A stretch of 64,000 bases of DNA, taken from NCBI RefSeq assembly GCF_030490285.1, contig NZ_CP129884.1, positions 1,054,001-1,118,000 of the forward strand, given 5' to 3'. The stretch's first letter is position 1. Each line of letters begins with the position of its first letter. This DNA is from Methylomonas montana. GTDB taxonomy: Bacteria > Pseudomonadota > Gammaproteobacteria > Methylococcales > Methylomonadaceae. Shown here one piece after another: positions 1 through 8,696 of this stretch. A model generated the notes under the pieces. That model searched no databases. It was not told the DNA's origin and saw nothing but the letters and a program-made list of their open reading frames with translations. Made by a program: the position numbers and the translations under genes.

Positions 1-1
1 T

Positions 2-1096
2 CGACTAGGCATCGGTGGCTTGGAGAACGGTCTGGTCAATATCATCAACAATCTGCCGGAAGGCAGCTATAGACACGCCATTATCTGTTTGACTGAAAGC
101 ACAGACTTCAGTCAACGTATCACCCGACAAGATGTGATTGTCCATCAATTACATAAACGCCCCGGACAAGATTGGGCTTCTTTTTATAAAGTGTATCGTC
201 TGCTGAAACAATGGCGGCCGGCGATTGTTCATACCCGCAATCTGGCCGCGATCGAGTATCAGCTTTGTGCGTTACTTGCCGGTGTTCCCTACAGAATACA
301 TGGCGAGCATGGCTGGGATGTCTTCGATCCTGACGGTAGTAATGTCAAATATCAATGGCTGCGGCGAATTTTAGGTTTAATCATTCACCGCTTCATTCCG
401 CTGTCGCAGCATTTGCAAGATTATTTGCTGACGCGCGTTGGTATTCCCGCCAAAAAAATCACCCGGATTTGTAACGGTGTCGACACCAAAATCTTTTATC
501 CTCGGCTGGGAAATAGGCTGGTACCGGAAGCCTGCTTGCTGGATTTGGATCAAAAGCTGGTAATAGGCAGCGTCGGGCGCATGCACGGCGTTAAAGATCA
601 GCTGACACTGGTAAGGGCGTTTATCGATGCCTGCGAAAAGTCACTGGAATTTGCGCGGATTACTCGTTTGTTTTTGATCGGCGACGGACCATTGCGTGCT
701 GAAGCGATTGAATTGCTGAATGCGGCTAAACTGGCCGATAAAGCCTGGTTGCCAGGCGAGCGTAACGATATTCCGGAAATTCTACGCAGTTTAGATATTT
801 TTGTGTTGCCCTCCAAGGCGGAAGGCATTTCCAATACTATATTGGAAGCGATGGCGAGCGGTTTGCCGGTCATTGCTACCCGCGTCGGCGGCAACCCCGA
901 GTTGGTGCTGGACGGTCAGACAGGTTGTCTGGTAGAAAAGGAAGATATCGAGGGTTTGTCGTTGGCGATGCAAGATTTGGTGGCGGATAACCAAAAACGG
1001 CGGCAATTAGGCGAGGCTTCACTTCGACGGATTCAGGCGGAATTTTCAATCGATAGCATGGTGAATCGCTATCGGCAAGTTTATGACAAGCAGTAA
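2..1096 (+). CDS. Exosortase A-associated GT4 glycosyltransferase (5' partial)
   Basis: A retaining GT-B glycosyltransferase of family 4, probably adding a sugar to the lipid-linked repeat unit of an exported polysaccharide at the inner membrane. The reading frame is open to the left edge (codons read RLGIGGLENG), so the true start lies upstream and the TTG at 20 is internal. The GGLENGL segment near the start, the HGEHGWD segment, and the C-terminal donor-binding part (GSVGRMHGVKD, then PSKAEGISNTILEAMASGLPVIAT) match the sugar transferases found beside exosortase A (TIGR03088 type). The next gene starts 20 bp downstream and is also exosortase-associated, which supports the assignment. The acceptor and sugar cannot be told from sequence. 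Confidence 0.85.
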   Translation, partial: RLGIGGLENGLVNIINNLPEGSYRHAIICLTESTDFSQRITRQDVIVHQLHKRPGQDWASFYKVYRLLKQWRPAIVHTRNLAAIEYQLCALLAGVPYRIHGEHGWDVFDPDGSNVKYQWLRRILGLIIHRFIPLSQHLQDYLLTRVGIPAKKITRICNGVDTKIFYPRLGNRLVPEACLLDLDQKLVIGSVGRMHGVKDQLTLVRAFIDACEKSLEFARITRLFLIGDGPLRAEAIELLNAAKLADKAWLPGERNDIPEILRSLDIFVLPSKAEGISNTILEAMASGLPVIATRVGGNPELVLDGQTGCLVEKEDIEGLSLAMQDLVADNQKRRQLGEASLRRIQAEFSIDSMVNRYRQVYDKQ

Positions 1097-1116
1097 AGGA
1101 TTCAGAGAGAACTCAT

Positions 1117-3003
1117 ATGTGCGGCATAGTCGGTATTTTCGATATTACAGGTGCTAGTGAAATAGACCGAAATTTGTTGTCGCGGATGAACGAATCCCAA
1201 TTTCATCGCGGACCCGATGAAGGCGGCATGCATACTGAACCCGGTTTGGGCTTTGGTCATCGCCGGTTGTCCATTATCGATTTGTCGAGCGGCCAGCAAC
1301 CGATGCATAGTCAAGACGGTAATGTGGTACTGACTTATAACGGCGAGGTCTATAACTTTCCGGAATTGCGCGAAGAATTGGAAGCATTGGGATATAGCTT
1401 CAGGACTCATTGCGATACCGAAGTGATTCTGTATGCCTGGCAGGTTTGGGGCGAGTCTTGCGTCGAGCGTCTGCGCGGCATGTTTGCGTTTGCGATTTGG
1501 GACAGGTCCAGTCAGACTTTATTTTTAGCCCGCGATCGCTTGGGCGTGAAGCCGCTGTTTTACGCCGAGTTAAGCAATGGTCAATTCATTTTCGGTTCCG
1601 AACTGAAAGCCTTGAAACAACATCCGCTGTTGCCTAAAGAGGTTGATGCTACCGCAATCGAAGACTATTTCGGCTTTGGTTATATTCCCGATCCCAAGAC
1701 TATTTACCGTGGTGTGTACAAGCTGGAACCGGGATATTGTCTGACGATCAAGCGCGGGCAGAATGCTTATCGCCCAAAACAATATTGGGATGTTAAGTTC
1801 CAGACCACTTCGGTGGGTGGGGCCGCCGAAGCAGGCGAAGAGTTGATCGAGCGCTTACGCGAGGCTGTTAAAATTCGAATGGTGGCCGACGTACCCCTGG
1901 GAGCCTTCCTTTCCGGCGGCGTCGATTCCAGCGGCGTAGTGGCATTGATGGCTGGATTATCCAAAGATCCGGTCAATACTTGCTCGATTTCGTTCGGCGA
2001 CCCGAAATTTAACGAAGCGCAATTCGCTGCTCAAGTGGCCGAGCGTTACCACACCGCGCACCGTGTCGAGCAAGTCGATCCCGACGACTTTAGTCTGATC
2101 GATCAGCTGTCCGGTTTGTACGACGAGCCTTACGCCGATAGTTCGGCACTGCCGACATATCGGGTTTGCGAATTGGCCAAGAAGCAGGTGACGGTGGTGT
2201 TGTCCGGCGATGGTGGCGACGAAAATCTGGCCGGCTATCGGCGTTATCGCTGGCATACATATGAAGAGCGAATGAGAGCATTGCTGCCCGATGCCCTGCG
2301 TGTGCCTTTGTTCTCGACTTTAGGCCGGGTTTATCCCAAGCTGGATTGGGCGCCAAAGGTATTGCGGGCTAAAACTACCTTGGAATCCATTGGTCGAGAT
2401 TCGATGGCCGGTTATTTTCACAGCGTATCAGTACTCTCCAACGGTATGCGCAGCCAATTATTTAGCGATAGCTTGAAAAGCGAGTTGCAGGGGTATCAGG
2501 CTATCGAGGTATTCCGCCGCTATAGCCGGCAAGCGCCGGATCATCCCTTATCGATGGTGCAATACCTGGATTTGAAAACTTATCTGGCTGGCGACATTCT
2601 GACTAAAGTCGACCGGGCTAGCATGGCGCATGCCTTGGAAGTGCGGGTGCCGCTGCTGGATCACAAGCTAGTGGAATGGATGGCAACCTTGCCGCCCGAT
2701 TTGAAACTACATGGCCGGGAAGGTAAATATCTCTTTAAGAAAGCGTTGGAACCTTATTTGCCCAATGATATTCTTTACCGGCCCAAAATGGGATTTGCAG
2801 TGCCATTGAGCAGCTGGTTTAGAGGGCCGTTAAAGCAGCGCGTACAGCAGGCCTTGCTAGGCGAAACCCTGCGAAGTACCGGTTGGTTCGATGAGGCTTA
2901 TTTGCATCATCTGGTCAGCCAACACCAGTCCGGGCTGCGCGATTACAGTGCGGCGATTTGGTCGCTACTGATGTTTGAAGCGTTTTTGCGTAATGGGCTC
3001 TAG
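1117..3003 (+). CDS. Exosortase A-associated amidotransferase, asparagine synthase type (AsnB-like)
   Basis: 628 residues with the two-domain layout of glutamine-hydrolysing asparagine synthase. The N-terminal class II glutaminase starts MCGIVGIF, so the nucleophile Cys2 is present. The C-terminal ATP-pyrophosphatase domain has FLSGGVDSSG near residue 264 and a second conserved block around LSGDGGDENLAGY. It activates a carboxylate with ATP and transfers ammonia from glutamine. Its position directly after an exosortase-type glycosyltransferase fits the TIGR03108 group (exosortase A system-associated amidotransferase 1), so the likely role is amidation of a uronic acid or another component of the polysaccharide rather than free asparagine synthesis. 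That substrate is inferred from context. Confidence 0.85.
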   Translation: MCGIVGIFDITGASEIDRNLLSRMNESQFHRGPDEGGMHTEPGLGFGHRRLSIIDLSSGQQPMHSQDGNVVLTYNGEVYNFPELREELEALGYSFRTHCDTEVILYAWQVWGESCVERLRGMFAFAIWDRSSQTLFLARDRLGVKPLFYAELSNGQFIFGSELKALKQHPLLPKEVDATAIEDYFGFGYIPDPKTIYRGVYKLEPGYCLTIKRGQNAYRPKQYWDVKFQTTSVGGAAEAGEELIERLREAVKIRMVADVPLGAFLSGGVDSSGVVALMAGLSKDPVNTCSISFGDPKFNEAQFAAQVAERYHTAHRVEQVDPDDFSLIDQLSGLYDEPYADSSALPTYRVCELAKKQVTVVLSGDGGDENLAGYRRYRWHTYEERMRALLPDALRVPLFSTLGRVYPKLDWAPKVLRAKTTLESIGRDSMAGYFHSVSVLSNGMRSQLFSDSLKSELQGYQAIEVFRRYSRQAPDHPLSMVQYLDLKTYLAGDILTKVDRASMAHALEVRVPLLDHKLVEWMATLPPDLKLHGREGKYLFKKALEPYLPNDILYRPKMGFAVPLSSWFRGPLKQRVQQALLGETLRSTGWFDEAYLHHLVSQHQSGLRDYSAAIWSLLMFEAFLRNGL

Positions 3004-3309
3004 GATAAGAAGCTAAAAGGGATTTGCGTTAAGACAGTTTGTAGCGATTTTGGTTGATATGTCGATGCTTAATTATCACCAAATGCCAGGCTATATTTTT
3101 ACAGCAAGTTCGGCTGCCTAGGGTTAATGGTGGTTATTGGTATGGTGTTCGGCGCAGAGTTTGTGCTAGTTGAAAGTTTAGGCCAACAAATTTCCACCAT
3201 TTGAGATGCAAGAATTTTTTAAATCACAATATTGAACAAGGGTGCAATAGACTGTGACAAAAAGTTTTGCTAGAGTGTGAGTTAATTCAAACTTTTGGGG
3301 TGTCGTGTT
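3004..3309. other. AT-rich intergenic region ahead of the HprK/PqqD cassette
   Basis: 306 bp without a convincing gene, visibly more AT-rich than the flanking EPS genes. Two tiny plus-strand ORFs exist (3059-3121, 20 codons; 3127-3204, 25 codons). The second has an AGGG a few bases before its ATG, but neither shows other signs of being coding. No clear hairpin terminator for the upstream amidotransferase was found. The promoter of the following cassette probably lies in the last 100 bp, but no -35/-10 pair with good spacing stands out. Confidence 0.4.
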
Positions 3310-3951
3310 ATGACTGTCAAAGACAAAGATATGATTCAGACTGATGAAAGCAGTGATGGCAAGCGAGTAGTAGATCATTCAAGACGTTCGTTTGCAAAAT
3401 TGAGTTCCGCTGTGGTGCCAGCAGTATTGACGCTAGCCAACCGGTCGGCATGGGCGACAGATCAATGTACTCAGTCAGGTTTTGCTTCGGCTTGGGCGGC
3501 TGCTTCGCATGTAACTTCTCAGGCAAATGCTAAGTGGTTGAAACCCAATCAATGGTTTGCTCTTGGGACATGGCCGACTCCAAGTACTACTACATTTCCG
3601 TATCGGAAGGTTACGTATAGAACTAGCAATGATGATTATGACTCAATTGATAGCCCTCCACTCTGGCCTGGACAGAAAGACTTGGATGAGGTAACGAACG
3701 CTGAAAGTGCTGGATGGATTATTTTAGCCAAGACTGCCTGCCCGTGGAGCCAAGATCTTTCAAATAACAGTACCTTGACTTTATACACTGCGTTAAATAA
3801 CTCTAATTCGGTGGTGGCATATTGGATCGCTTCGCTGATGAATAACCGCCTGGAACCATTTCCCAGTTATTTTCTGCCGGGTATTGGTGGTAGCGCACCT
3901 GCTGCGAGCCTCACCGAGTATCAAAATTTTTATAGTAGCTGTACACCCTAG
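3310..3951 (+). CDS. Secreted protein of unknown function with Tat-like leader
   Basis: 213 residues if started at the ATG (a TTG at 3295 is in frame but less likely). I do not recognise a family. Residues about 24-50 read SRRSFAKL followed by a hydrophobic stretch and AWA, which resembles a twin-arginine signal peptide ending in a signal peptidase I site. The mature part is rich in Ser, Thr, Asn and Trp and has three cysteines (in DQCT, TACPW and SSCTP). No PEP-CTERM tail or transmembrane anchor is present. The next gene starts 2 bp after the stop, and the three following genes are coupled to one another, so this is the likely substrate or product protein of the PqqD/HprK/nucleotidyltransferase cassette. 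The gene is AT-richer than its neighbours. Confidence 0.7.
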   Translation: MTVKDKDMIQTDESSDGKRVVDHSRRSFAKLSSAVVPAVLTLANRSAWATDQCTQSGFASAWAAASHVTSQANAKWLKPNQWFALGTWPTPSTTTFPYRKVTYRTSNDDYDSIDSPPLWPGQKDLDEVTNAESAGWIILAKTACPWSQDLSNNSTLTLYTALNNSNSVVAYWIASLMNNRLEPFPSYFLPGIGGSAPAASLTEYQNFYSSCTP

Positions 3952-3953
3952 TT

Positions 3954-4223
3954 GTGAATTTTAGTTGGGCTGTTCCCATAGACTCTGCGGTTTGGGATGA
4001 CGGGGTTGTTTTGAGTCATCGTCAATCGGGAGATACTTATTTATTCAGCGATGTGGCAAAGGATATATTGGCTTTTTGTTTGGCAAATCATCGATTCAGC
4101 GACAACGACCTGATCGAACTGACTAAAAATTGTTTTGAAGACAGTCTGCAGGTTGAAGCATTTGTGATGTCCCTATTGGAAAGCCTGATTGAAAAAGATT
4201 TAATTGCCACAGAATTACAGTGA
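3954..4223 (+). CDS. PqqD-like peptide-binding protein (HPr-rel-A system)
   Basis: 89 residues from a GTG start 2 bp after the upstream stop. Its pattern (AVWDDGVVLSHRQSGDTYLFSDVAKDIL, then a helical end) is that of the PqqD/RRE fold, a small winged-helix protein that binds leader peptides and presents them to modifying enzymes. PqqD-like proteins of this length beside an HprK-related kinase are known as the HPr-rel-A system (TIGR04353 type). It overlaps the kinase gene by GTGA, so the two are translated together. No radical SAM enzyme is nearby. The inferred role is to recruit a peptide or protein, possibly the product of 3310-3951, to the kinase. Confidence 0.75.
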   Translation: MNFSWAVPIDSAVWDDGVVLSHRQSGDTYLFSDVAKDILAFCLANHRFSDNDLIELTKNCFEDSLQVEAFVMSLLESLIEKDLIATELQ

Positions 4224-5146
4224 TAGCTGCCAACCATTGCGGGGACGATTTCGCCAAGCATTTGGCCGATTCTGGTCTGGTGATAAGTTCCGGGCCGATC
4301 AGATTTTTAGTTCACACCAAGATACCCTCCGTCGTTCAGAATCTTGCCAGACTTTATTCAGGACTGGCATGTTCGATTGATGAATCGGATACCGCATTTT
4401 TTGATTTTCACATTGCAGTAAGGCCGCCTAATTTATTCAGAAAGCTGTGGCATAGACAGGCCCAGTTTTTTCTGGATGATCAGATTATTTTCAATCCGTT
4501 TCCAGTCCACCACGCAACCGCCATGCTCGAATGGGGCATGAATTGGTGCGTTTCCACGCAAATTAACACCTATCTTATTATTCATGCGGCGGTAATTGAA
4601 AAAAATGGCTTTGCTGTCGTTTTGCCCGCACCTCCGGGTTCTGGAAAGAGCACGCTTTGCGCTTCCCTGGTTCTGGAAGGTTGGCGCTTGCTGTCGGACG
4701 AATTAACCTTGATCAATTTGCAGAGCGCAAACGCTGTGCCCATTCCTAGGCCGATCGGCTTAAAAAACCAATCTATCCAGGTTATTAGGGATCGTTATCC
4801 TGACGCGATTATGGGTTTGGTGTCTTCCGACACCTTGAAGGGGAGTGTCTCGCATCTGAAGCCGCCGGAAAGTAGCATTCAAATGCAAGCAGTTGAATGC
4901 CCGGTTGCTTGGATCGTATTTCCAAAATACCAAGAAAATGCCGCAACTCAGATAATTCCAAAGGCTAAAGGCCAGTCTTTTATGGCTATCGCCGATAACG
5001 CATTCAATTTTAGCCATCTTGGCAGTGTCAGTTTCGGCATATTGAAACAAGTTGTTGAAAACGCCCAATGCTATGATTTTTGCTACAGTCAGTTGGATGA
5101 AGCAATTACAGTTTTTAACAAATTGGCAAGACCGAATGAATTCTAG
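4220..5146 (+). CDS. HprK-related kinase A
   Basis: 308 residues starting at a GTG inside the PqqD-like stop (GTGA). Residues 122-165 carry the HPr kinase/phosphorylase-like core: HAAVIEKNG, a Walker A loop PAPPGSGKST (137-146) and the following RLLSDELTLI strand with acidic residues. The N-terminal 120 residues are specific to this subfamily (TIGR04352 type). True HprK phosphorylates Ser46 of HPr. No HPr or PTS gene is here, so another hydroxyl substrate is expected. Related kinases in lasso-peptide clusters phosphorylate the C-terminal residue of the peptide. The gene overlaps the next one by 11 bp. Confidence 0.85.
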   Translation: MIAANHCGDDFAKHLADSGLVISSGPIRFLVHTKIPSVVQNLARLYSGLACSIDESDTAFFDFHIAVRPPNLFRKLWHRQAQFFLDDQIIFNPFPVHHATAMLEWGMNWCVSTQINTYLIIHAAVIEKNGFAVVLPAPPGSGKSTLCASLVLEGWRLLSDELTLINLQSANAVPIPRPIGLKNQSIQVIRDRYPDAIMGLVSSDTLKGSVSHLKPPESSIQMQAVECPVAWIVFPKYQENAATQIIPKAKGQSFMAIADNAFNFSHLGSVSFGILKQVVENAQCYDFCYSQLDEAITVFNKLARPNEF

Positions 5147-6221
5147 CCAGCCCTTATTGGTGCAGATTTTAAGGGCTGAGCAATCGTTGGCAACGCTTAA
5201 TGCCCGGCAGTGGGATTTACTTGTTCGTCAGGCGGCGCGAGCCAAGTTAATAGGGACGCTTTACTATCGTGCCGAGCAGGAAAATTTGCTCGGTCAATTA
5301 CCCGTAGGAGTCATGAGGCATCTGGAGTCGGCAAAAGTTAAAGCTGATAAACAGTACCGAGATTTTCTCTGGGAAATTAATCGCTTAAAGAAAGCTTTAG
5401 TCGGTCTTGCGGGCTCTCCCGTGTTGTTAAAAGGGGCGGCTTATGCTGCCGCGCAATTACCCCCCTATAAAGGGCGATTATTTTCTGATATCGATTTGAT
5501 GGTGCCTTTAGATGCTATCCCGGTATTTGAGAAGCAGTTGATGCTAAATGGCTGGCTTAGCGAGGAATCCAACACGTATGATCAAAAATACTACAGACAA
5601 TGGATGCACGAAATTCCGCCGCTAAGGCATGTAAAGCGTGGCAGCGTCATCGATTTACACCATAATATTCTGCCTAGAACTGCATTTGCCTGCCCTGATC
5701 CAGGGATGTTGCTGGAATCTGCGGTAGAGTTGGTGGGGGATGATAGCGGTTTCAAAGTGCTATCACCGCTGGATAGAATCATTCACAGTGCGACCCATTT
5801 ATTTTATGACGGGGAGTTTGAGCACGGGCTGCGTGATCTAGTCGATTTGGAAAGATTGGTGATTGTGCTTGATGACGATACTCGATTATTGTTGGTTGAT
5901 AGGGCTTGGCAGCTAGGATTACAAAAGCCAGTTTATTATGCTTTGCGCTATCTTCAACTAATTCTCAATGTCCAAGGATTGAGCAACGCACTGCGGAAGC
6001 TGGAAAAGGCTGGCGATATTACCGGGAATATGATTTTGATGGATGCATTGTTTTTAAGGGCACTGATGCCGGATCATCCTAGTTGCGACGATCAATGGAC
6101 TGCTGTTGCGCGTTGGATGTTGTATATGCGCTCGCATTATCTAAGAATGCCGTTACACTTGCTTATTCCACATTTATCGAGAAAGGCTTGGATACGGCTG
6201 TTTGGTAAAGAACAACATTAA
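5136..6221 (+). CDS. Nucleotidyltransferase family protein (PF14907 type)
   Basis: 361 residues from the ATG at 5136, which overlaps the end of the kinase gene by 11 bp. An earlier in-frame ATG at 5052 would lie deep inside the kinase and is not used. Residues 95-123 read VLLKGAAYA then GRLFSDIDLMV, the nucleotidyltransferase-fold signature with the metal-binding DxD at 118-120. A lone histidine pattern follows (IDLHHNI). This matches the uncharacterised nucleotidyltransferase group often found with HprK-related kinases and PqqD-like proteins. In the lasso-peptide pseudomycoidin cluster, a member annotated this way was reported to extend the kinase-added phosphate with a sugar. Whether this one does so is unknown. 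Confidence 0.8.
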   Translation: MNSSQPLLVQILRAEQSLATLNARQWDLLVRQAARAKLIGTLYYRAEQENLLGQLPVGVMRHLESAKVKADKQYRDFLWEINRLKKALVGLAGSPVLLKGAAYAAAQLPPYKGRLFSDIDLMVPLDAIPVFEKQLMLNGWLSEESNTYDQKYYRQWMHEIPPLRHVKRGSVIDLHHNILPRTAFACPDPGMLLESAVELVGDDSGFKVLSPLDRIIHSATHLFYDGEFEHGLRDLVDLERLVIVLDDDTRLLLVDRAWQLGLQKPVYYALRYLQLILNVQGLSNALRKLEKAGDITGNMILMDALFLRALMPDHPSCDDQWTAVARWMLYMRSHYLRMPLHLLIPHLSRKAWIRLFGKEQH

Positions 6222-6286
6222 TCTGTGATAGTTCGGTCGAGAACGGCAAACTACCAGGATCGAAAATAGACTGAACTTGTTTCGAC

Positions 6287-7504
6287 ATGAAGATATTACA
6301 CATATTGGATCACTCCATTCCTTTGCACAGCGGATACACTTTCCGTACCCGCGCCATTCTTGAACAACAACGCAAACTGGGTTGGGAGACGTTTCACGTC
6401 ACATCGGCTAAACATCAAGTCGCGGAAGCGCCCATCGAAACCATAGATGGGCTAACCTTTTATCGATCCGTCATCCCGCAAGGTTTGGCGGCAAAATTAC
6501 CTGTTTTAAATCAGTGGGCCATCGTGCAGTCTTTGGCGGAACGAATGGATGAAATCATTCCGCAGATCAAGCCGGATATTTTGCACGCCCATTCGCCGGC
6601 ATTGAATGGGTTTGCGGCATTAAAAATGGCCAAAAAATATGGGTTGCCGTTGGTTTACGAATGCCGGGCATTTTGGGAGGATGCGGCCGTCGATCACGGT
6701 ACCACTCAAGAAGGCAGTTTGCGTTACCGATTGACCAAGGCTTTGGAAACACACGTGTTTAAGCATGCCGACGCTGTCACGACTATTTGCGAAGGTTTAC
6801 GCCGAGATATTATCGGGCGCGGAGTCGCCGCAGAAAAAATTACCGTGATTCCCAACGCCGTCGATATCGATAAGTTTACCTATGGCGAAGCCGCCGAGCC
6901 CGATTTGCAGGCCGAATTGGGTTTGAGCGGCAAAATTGTACTCGGCTTTATCGGGTCTTTTTATGCTTATGAAGGCTTGCTGCTGCTGTTGGATGCTTTG
7001 CCGGCGATTATCGAACAGCAACCTGATGTGCGATTGTTGTTAGTGGGCGGCGGGCCGCAACAGCAGCAAATCGTGCAGAAAATTGAGGAGTTGGGCTTGC
7101 AGGATTGGGTCATTCTTCCCGGACGCGTCGCTCACGATCAAGTGCAGCGCTATTACAATCTAGTCGATATTTTTGTTTATCCGCGCTTGGCGATGCGCTT
7201 AACCGATTTGGTGACCCCTTTGAAGCCGCTGGAAGCGATGGCCCAAGGCCGATTGTTGGTGGCGTCGGATGTCGGCGGACATCACGAATTGATTCGCAAC
7301 CGGGAAACCGGCTATCTGTTCAAAGCCGGAGATAAAACAGCGTTGGCGCAAGCGGTGTTGGCGGCGCTCAATCAGCAAGATCAATGGGAGCAAGTTCGGC
7401 AAGCCGGTAGGCGCTATGTCGAAGAAGAGCGCAATTGGCGGCGAAGCGTTAGTCATTATCAAGCTGTTTACGGCAGGGTAATGGCGGGTAAAGATGGCAG
7501 ATAA
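6287..7504 (+). CDS. Exosortase A-associated glycosyltransferase (Daro_2409/TIGR04063 type)
   Basis: 405 residues, GT-B fold family 4 glycosyltransferase. The N-terminus MKILHILDHSIPLHSGYTFR is typical of the third sugar transferase of exosortase A loci. A C-terminal donor-binding domain follows (VIPNAVDIDKF, LGFIGSFYAYEG, then LKPLEAMAQGRLLVASDVGGHHELI). It acts on the cytoplasmic side in assembly of the polysaccharide repeat. The start codon lies 65 bp after the nucleotidyltransferase, which marks the return to polysaccharide genes. The stop overlaps the next glycosyltransferase by 11 bp, so the two are translationally coupled. Confidence 0.85.
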   Translation: MKILHILDHSIPLHSGYTFRTRAILEQQRKLGWETFHVTSAKHQVAEAPIETIDGLTFYRSVIPQGLAAKLPVLNQWAIVQSLAERMDEIIPQIKPDILHAHSPALNGFAALKMAKKYGLPLVYECRAFWEDAAVDHGTTQEGSLRYRLTKALETHVFKHADAVTTICEGLRRDIIGRGVAAEKITVIPNAVDIDKFTYGEAAEPDLQAELGLSGKIVLGFIGSFYAYEGLLLLLDALPAIIEQQPDVRLLLVGGGPQQQQIVQKIEELGLQDWVILPGRVAHDQVQRYYNLVDIFVYPRLAMRLTDLVTPLKPLEAMAQGRLLVASDVGGHHELIRNRETGYLFKAGDKTALAQAVLAALNQQDQWEQVRQAGRRYVEEERNWRRSVSHYQAVYGRVMAGKDGR

Positions 7505-8696
7505 CTCGCCAAGACTGATTGTTTTCAGTTCTTTGTATCCCAGTCGGGTCAGGCCTAACGCTGGCGTTTTTATTCGCGAGCGTATGTCCAAAGTGGCTCG
7601 TCATTGCCCTTTGGTGGTCATTTCGCCGGTTCCCTGGTTTCCATTGCAAGGCCTGATTCAATGGTTTAAACCTGATTATCGGCCGCAACCGGATAAATAC
7701 GAAGATCAAGACGGTATCTCTGTGTATTTTCCGCGCTTTTTATCAATACCTGGGATGGGGCGGTCTTGGGACGGTTTTTTTATGGCGCTAGGTAGCTTGG
7801 CGATTTGCTATCGATTAAAAAAGCGCTTTGCGTTTAATTTGATTGATGCCCACTTCGCTTATCCGGATGGCTATGCGGCCACCTTACTCGGCAGATGGTT
7901 TAAGGTGCCGGTAACCATCACGTTGCGTGGTACAGAAGTGCCATTGTCTAAAACTCCCAGTCGTCGGCAACGATTATTGAAAGCACTAAATAATGCCGCC
8001 CGAGTATTTTCGGTATCGGATTCCTTAAAGCGACATGTGGTTAATTTGGGTGCCGATGCCGAAAAAATCCGGGTGGTGGGTAACGGCATCGATACCGCAA
8101 AATTTTTTCCTGTCGATAAGAGGTTGGCCCGGCAACATTGGCAAATTCCCGAAGATGCTCAGGTATTGATTTCGGTCGGCGGATTGGTCGATAGAAAAGG
8201 TTTCCATCGGGTGATCGAAATTCTGCCGGCATTAATCGAAAAATATCCACGATTGCTATACTTGATCGTCGGCGGCGCCAGCCCGGAAGGCAATATTCGC
8301 AGTCGCTTGGAGCAACAAGTTGAAACGCTTAATCTCGGTCAACATGTCCGCTTTCTAGGGGCGCTGCCCGCCGAGCAATTGCATGGCCCATTATCGGCCG
8401 CCGATCTATTTGTTTTGGCCACTGCCAACGAAGGTTGGGCCAACGTGTTTCTGGAGGCCATGGCTTGCGGCTTGCCGGTGATTAGCACCGACGTCGGCGG
8501 CAATCGCGAGGTGGTTGCTGATGAAACGCTGGGCAGTATCGTGCCGTTTGGGAATGCGGATGCCTTATTGCTAGCGCTTGATAATGCCTTGCAACGACAG
8601 TGGGATCGGCAGGCTATAATTAATTATGCGGCTGATAACGCTTGGGATAAGCGGGTGGATATTTTGTTGGCTGAATTCAAGAAACTGGTGGAGTGA
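7494..8696 (+). CDS. GT4 family glycosyltransferase
   Basis: 400 residues. The N-terminal acceptor domain begins with LIVFSSLYPSRVRPNAGVFIRER, a pattern seen in polysaccharide glycosyltransferases of family 4. The donor domain contains VVGNGIDTAKF, SVGGLVDRKGFH and ANEGWANVFLEAMACGLPVIST, including the E-x7-E type motif of GT4 enzymes. It is coupled by overlap to the gene before it (11 bp) and to the ligase after it (TGATG). The likely role is another sugar transfer in building the extracellular polysaccharide. The sugar is not predictable. Confidence 0.85.
   Translation: MADNSPRLIVFSSLYPSRVRPNAGVFIRERMSKVARHCPLVVISPVPWFPLQGLIQWFKPDYRPQPDKYEDQDGISVYFPRFLSIPGMGRSWDGFFMALGSLAICYRLKKRFAFNLIDAHFAYPDGYAATLLGRWFKVPVTITLRGTEVPLSKTPSRRQRLLKALNNAARVFSVSDSLKRHVVNLGADAEKIRVVGNGIDTAKFFPVDKRLARQHWQIPEDAQVLISVGGLVDRKGFHRVIEILPALIEKYPRLLYLIVGGASPEGNIRSRLEQQVETLNLGQHVRFLGALPAEQLHGPLSAADLFVLATANEGWANVFLEAMACGLPVISTDVGGNREVVADETLGSIVPFGNADALLLALDNALQRQWDRQAIINYAADNAWDKRVDILLAEFKKLVE

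Noticed and set aside
3059-3204. Two tiny ORFs (20 and 25 codons) ahead of the PqqD/kinase cassette as candidate precursor peptides
   Set aside because: No family pattern, weak ribosome sites, and no Gly/Asp/Glu arrangement of a known RiPP core; kept only as a note.
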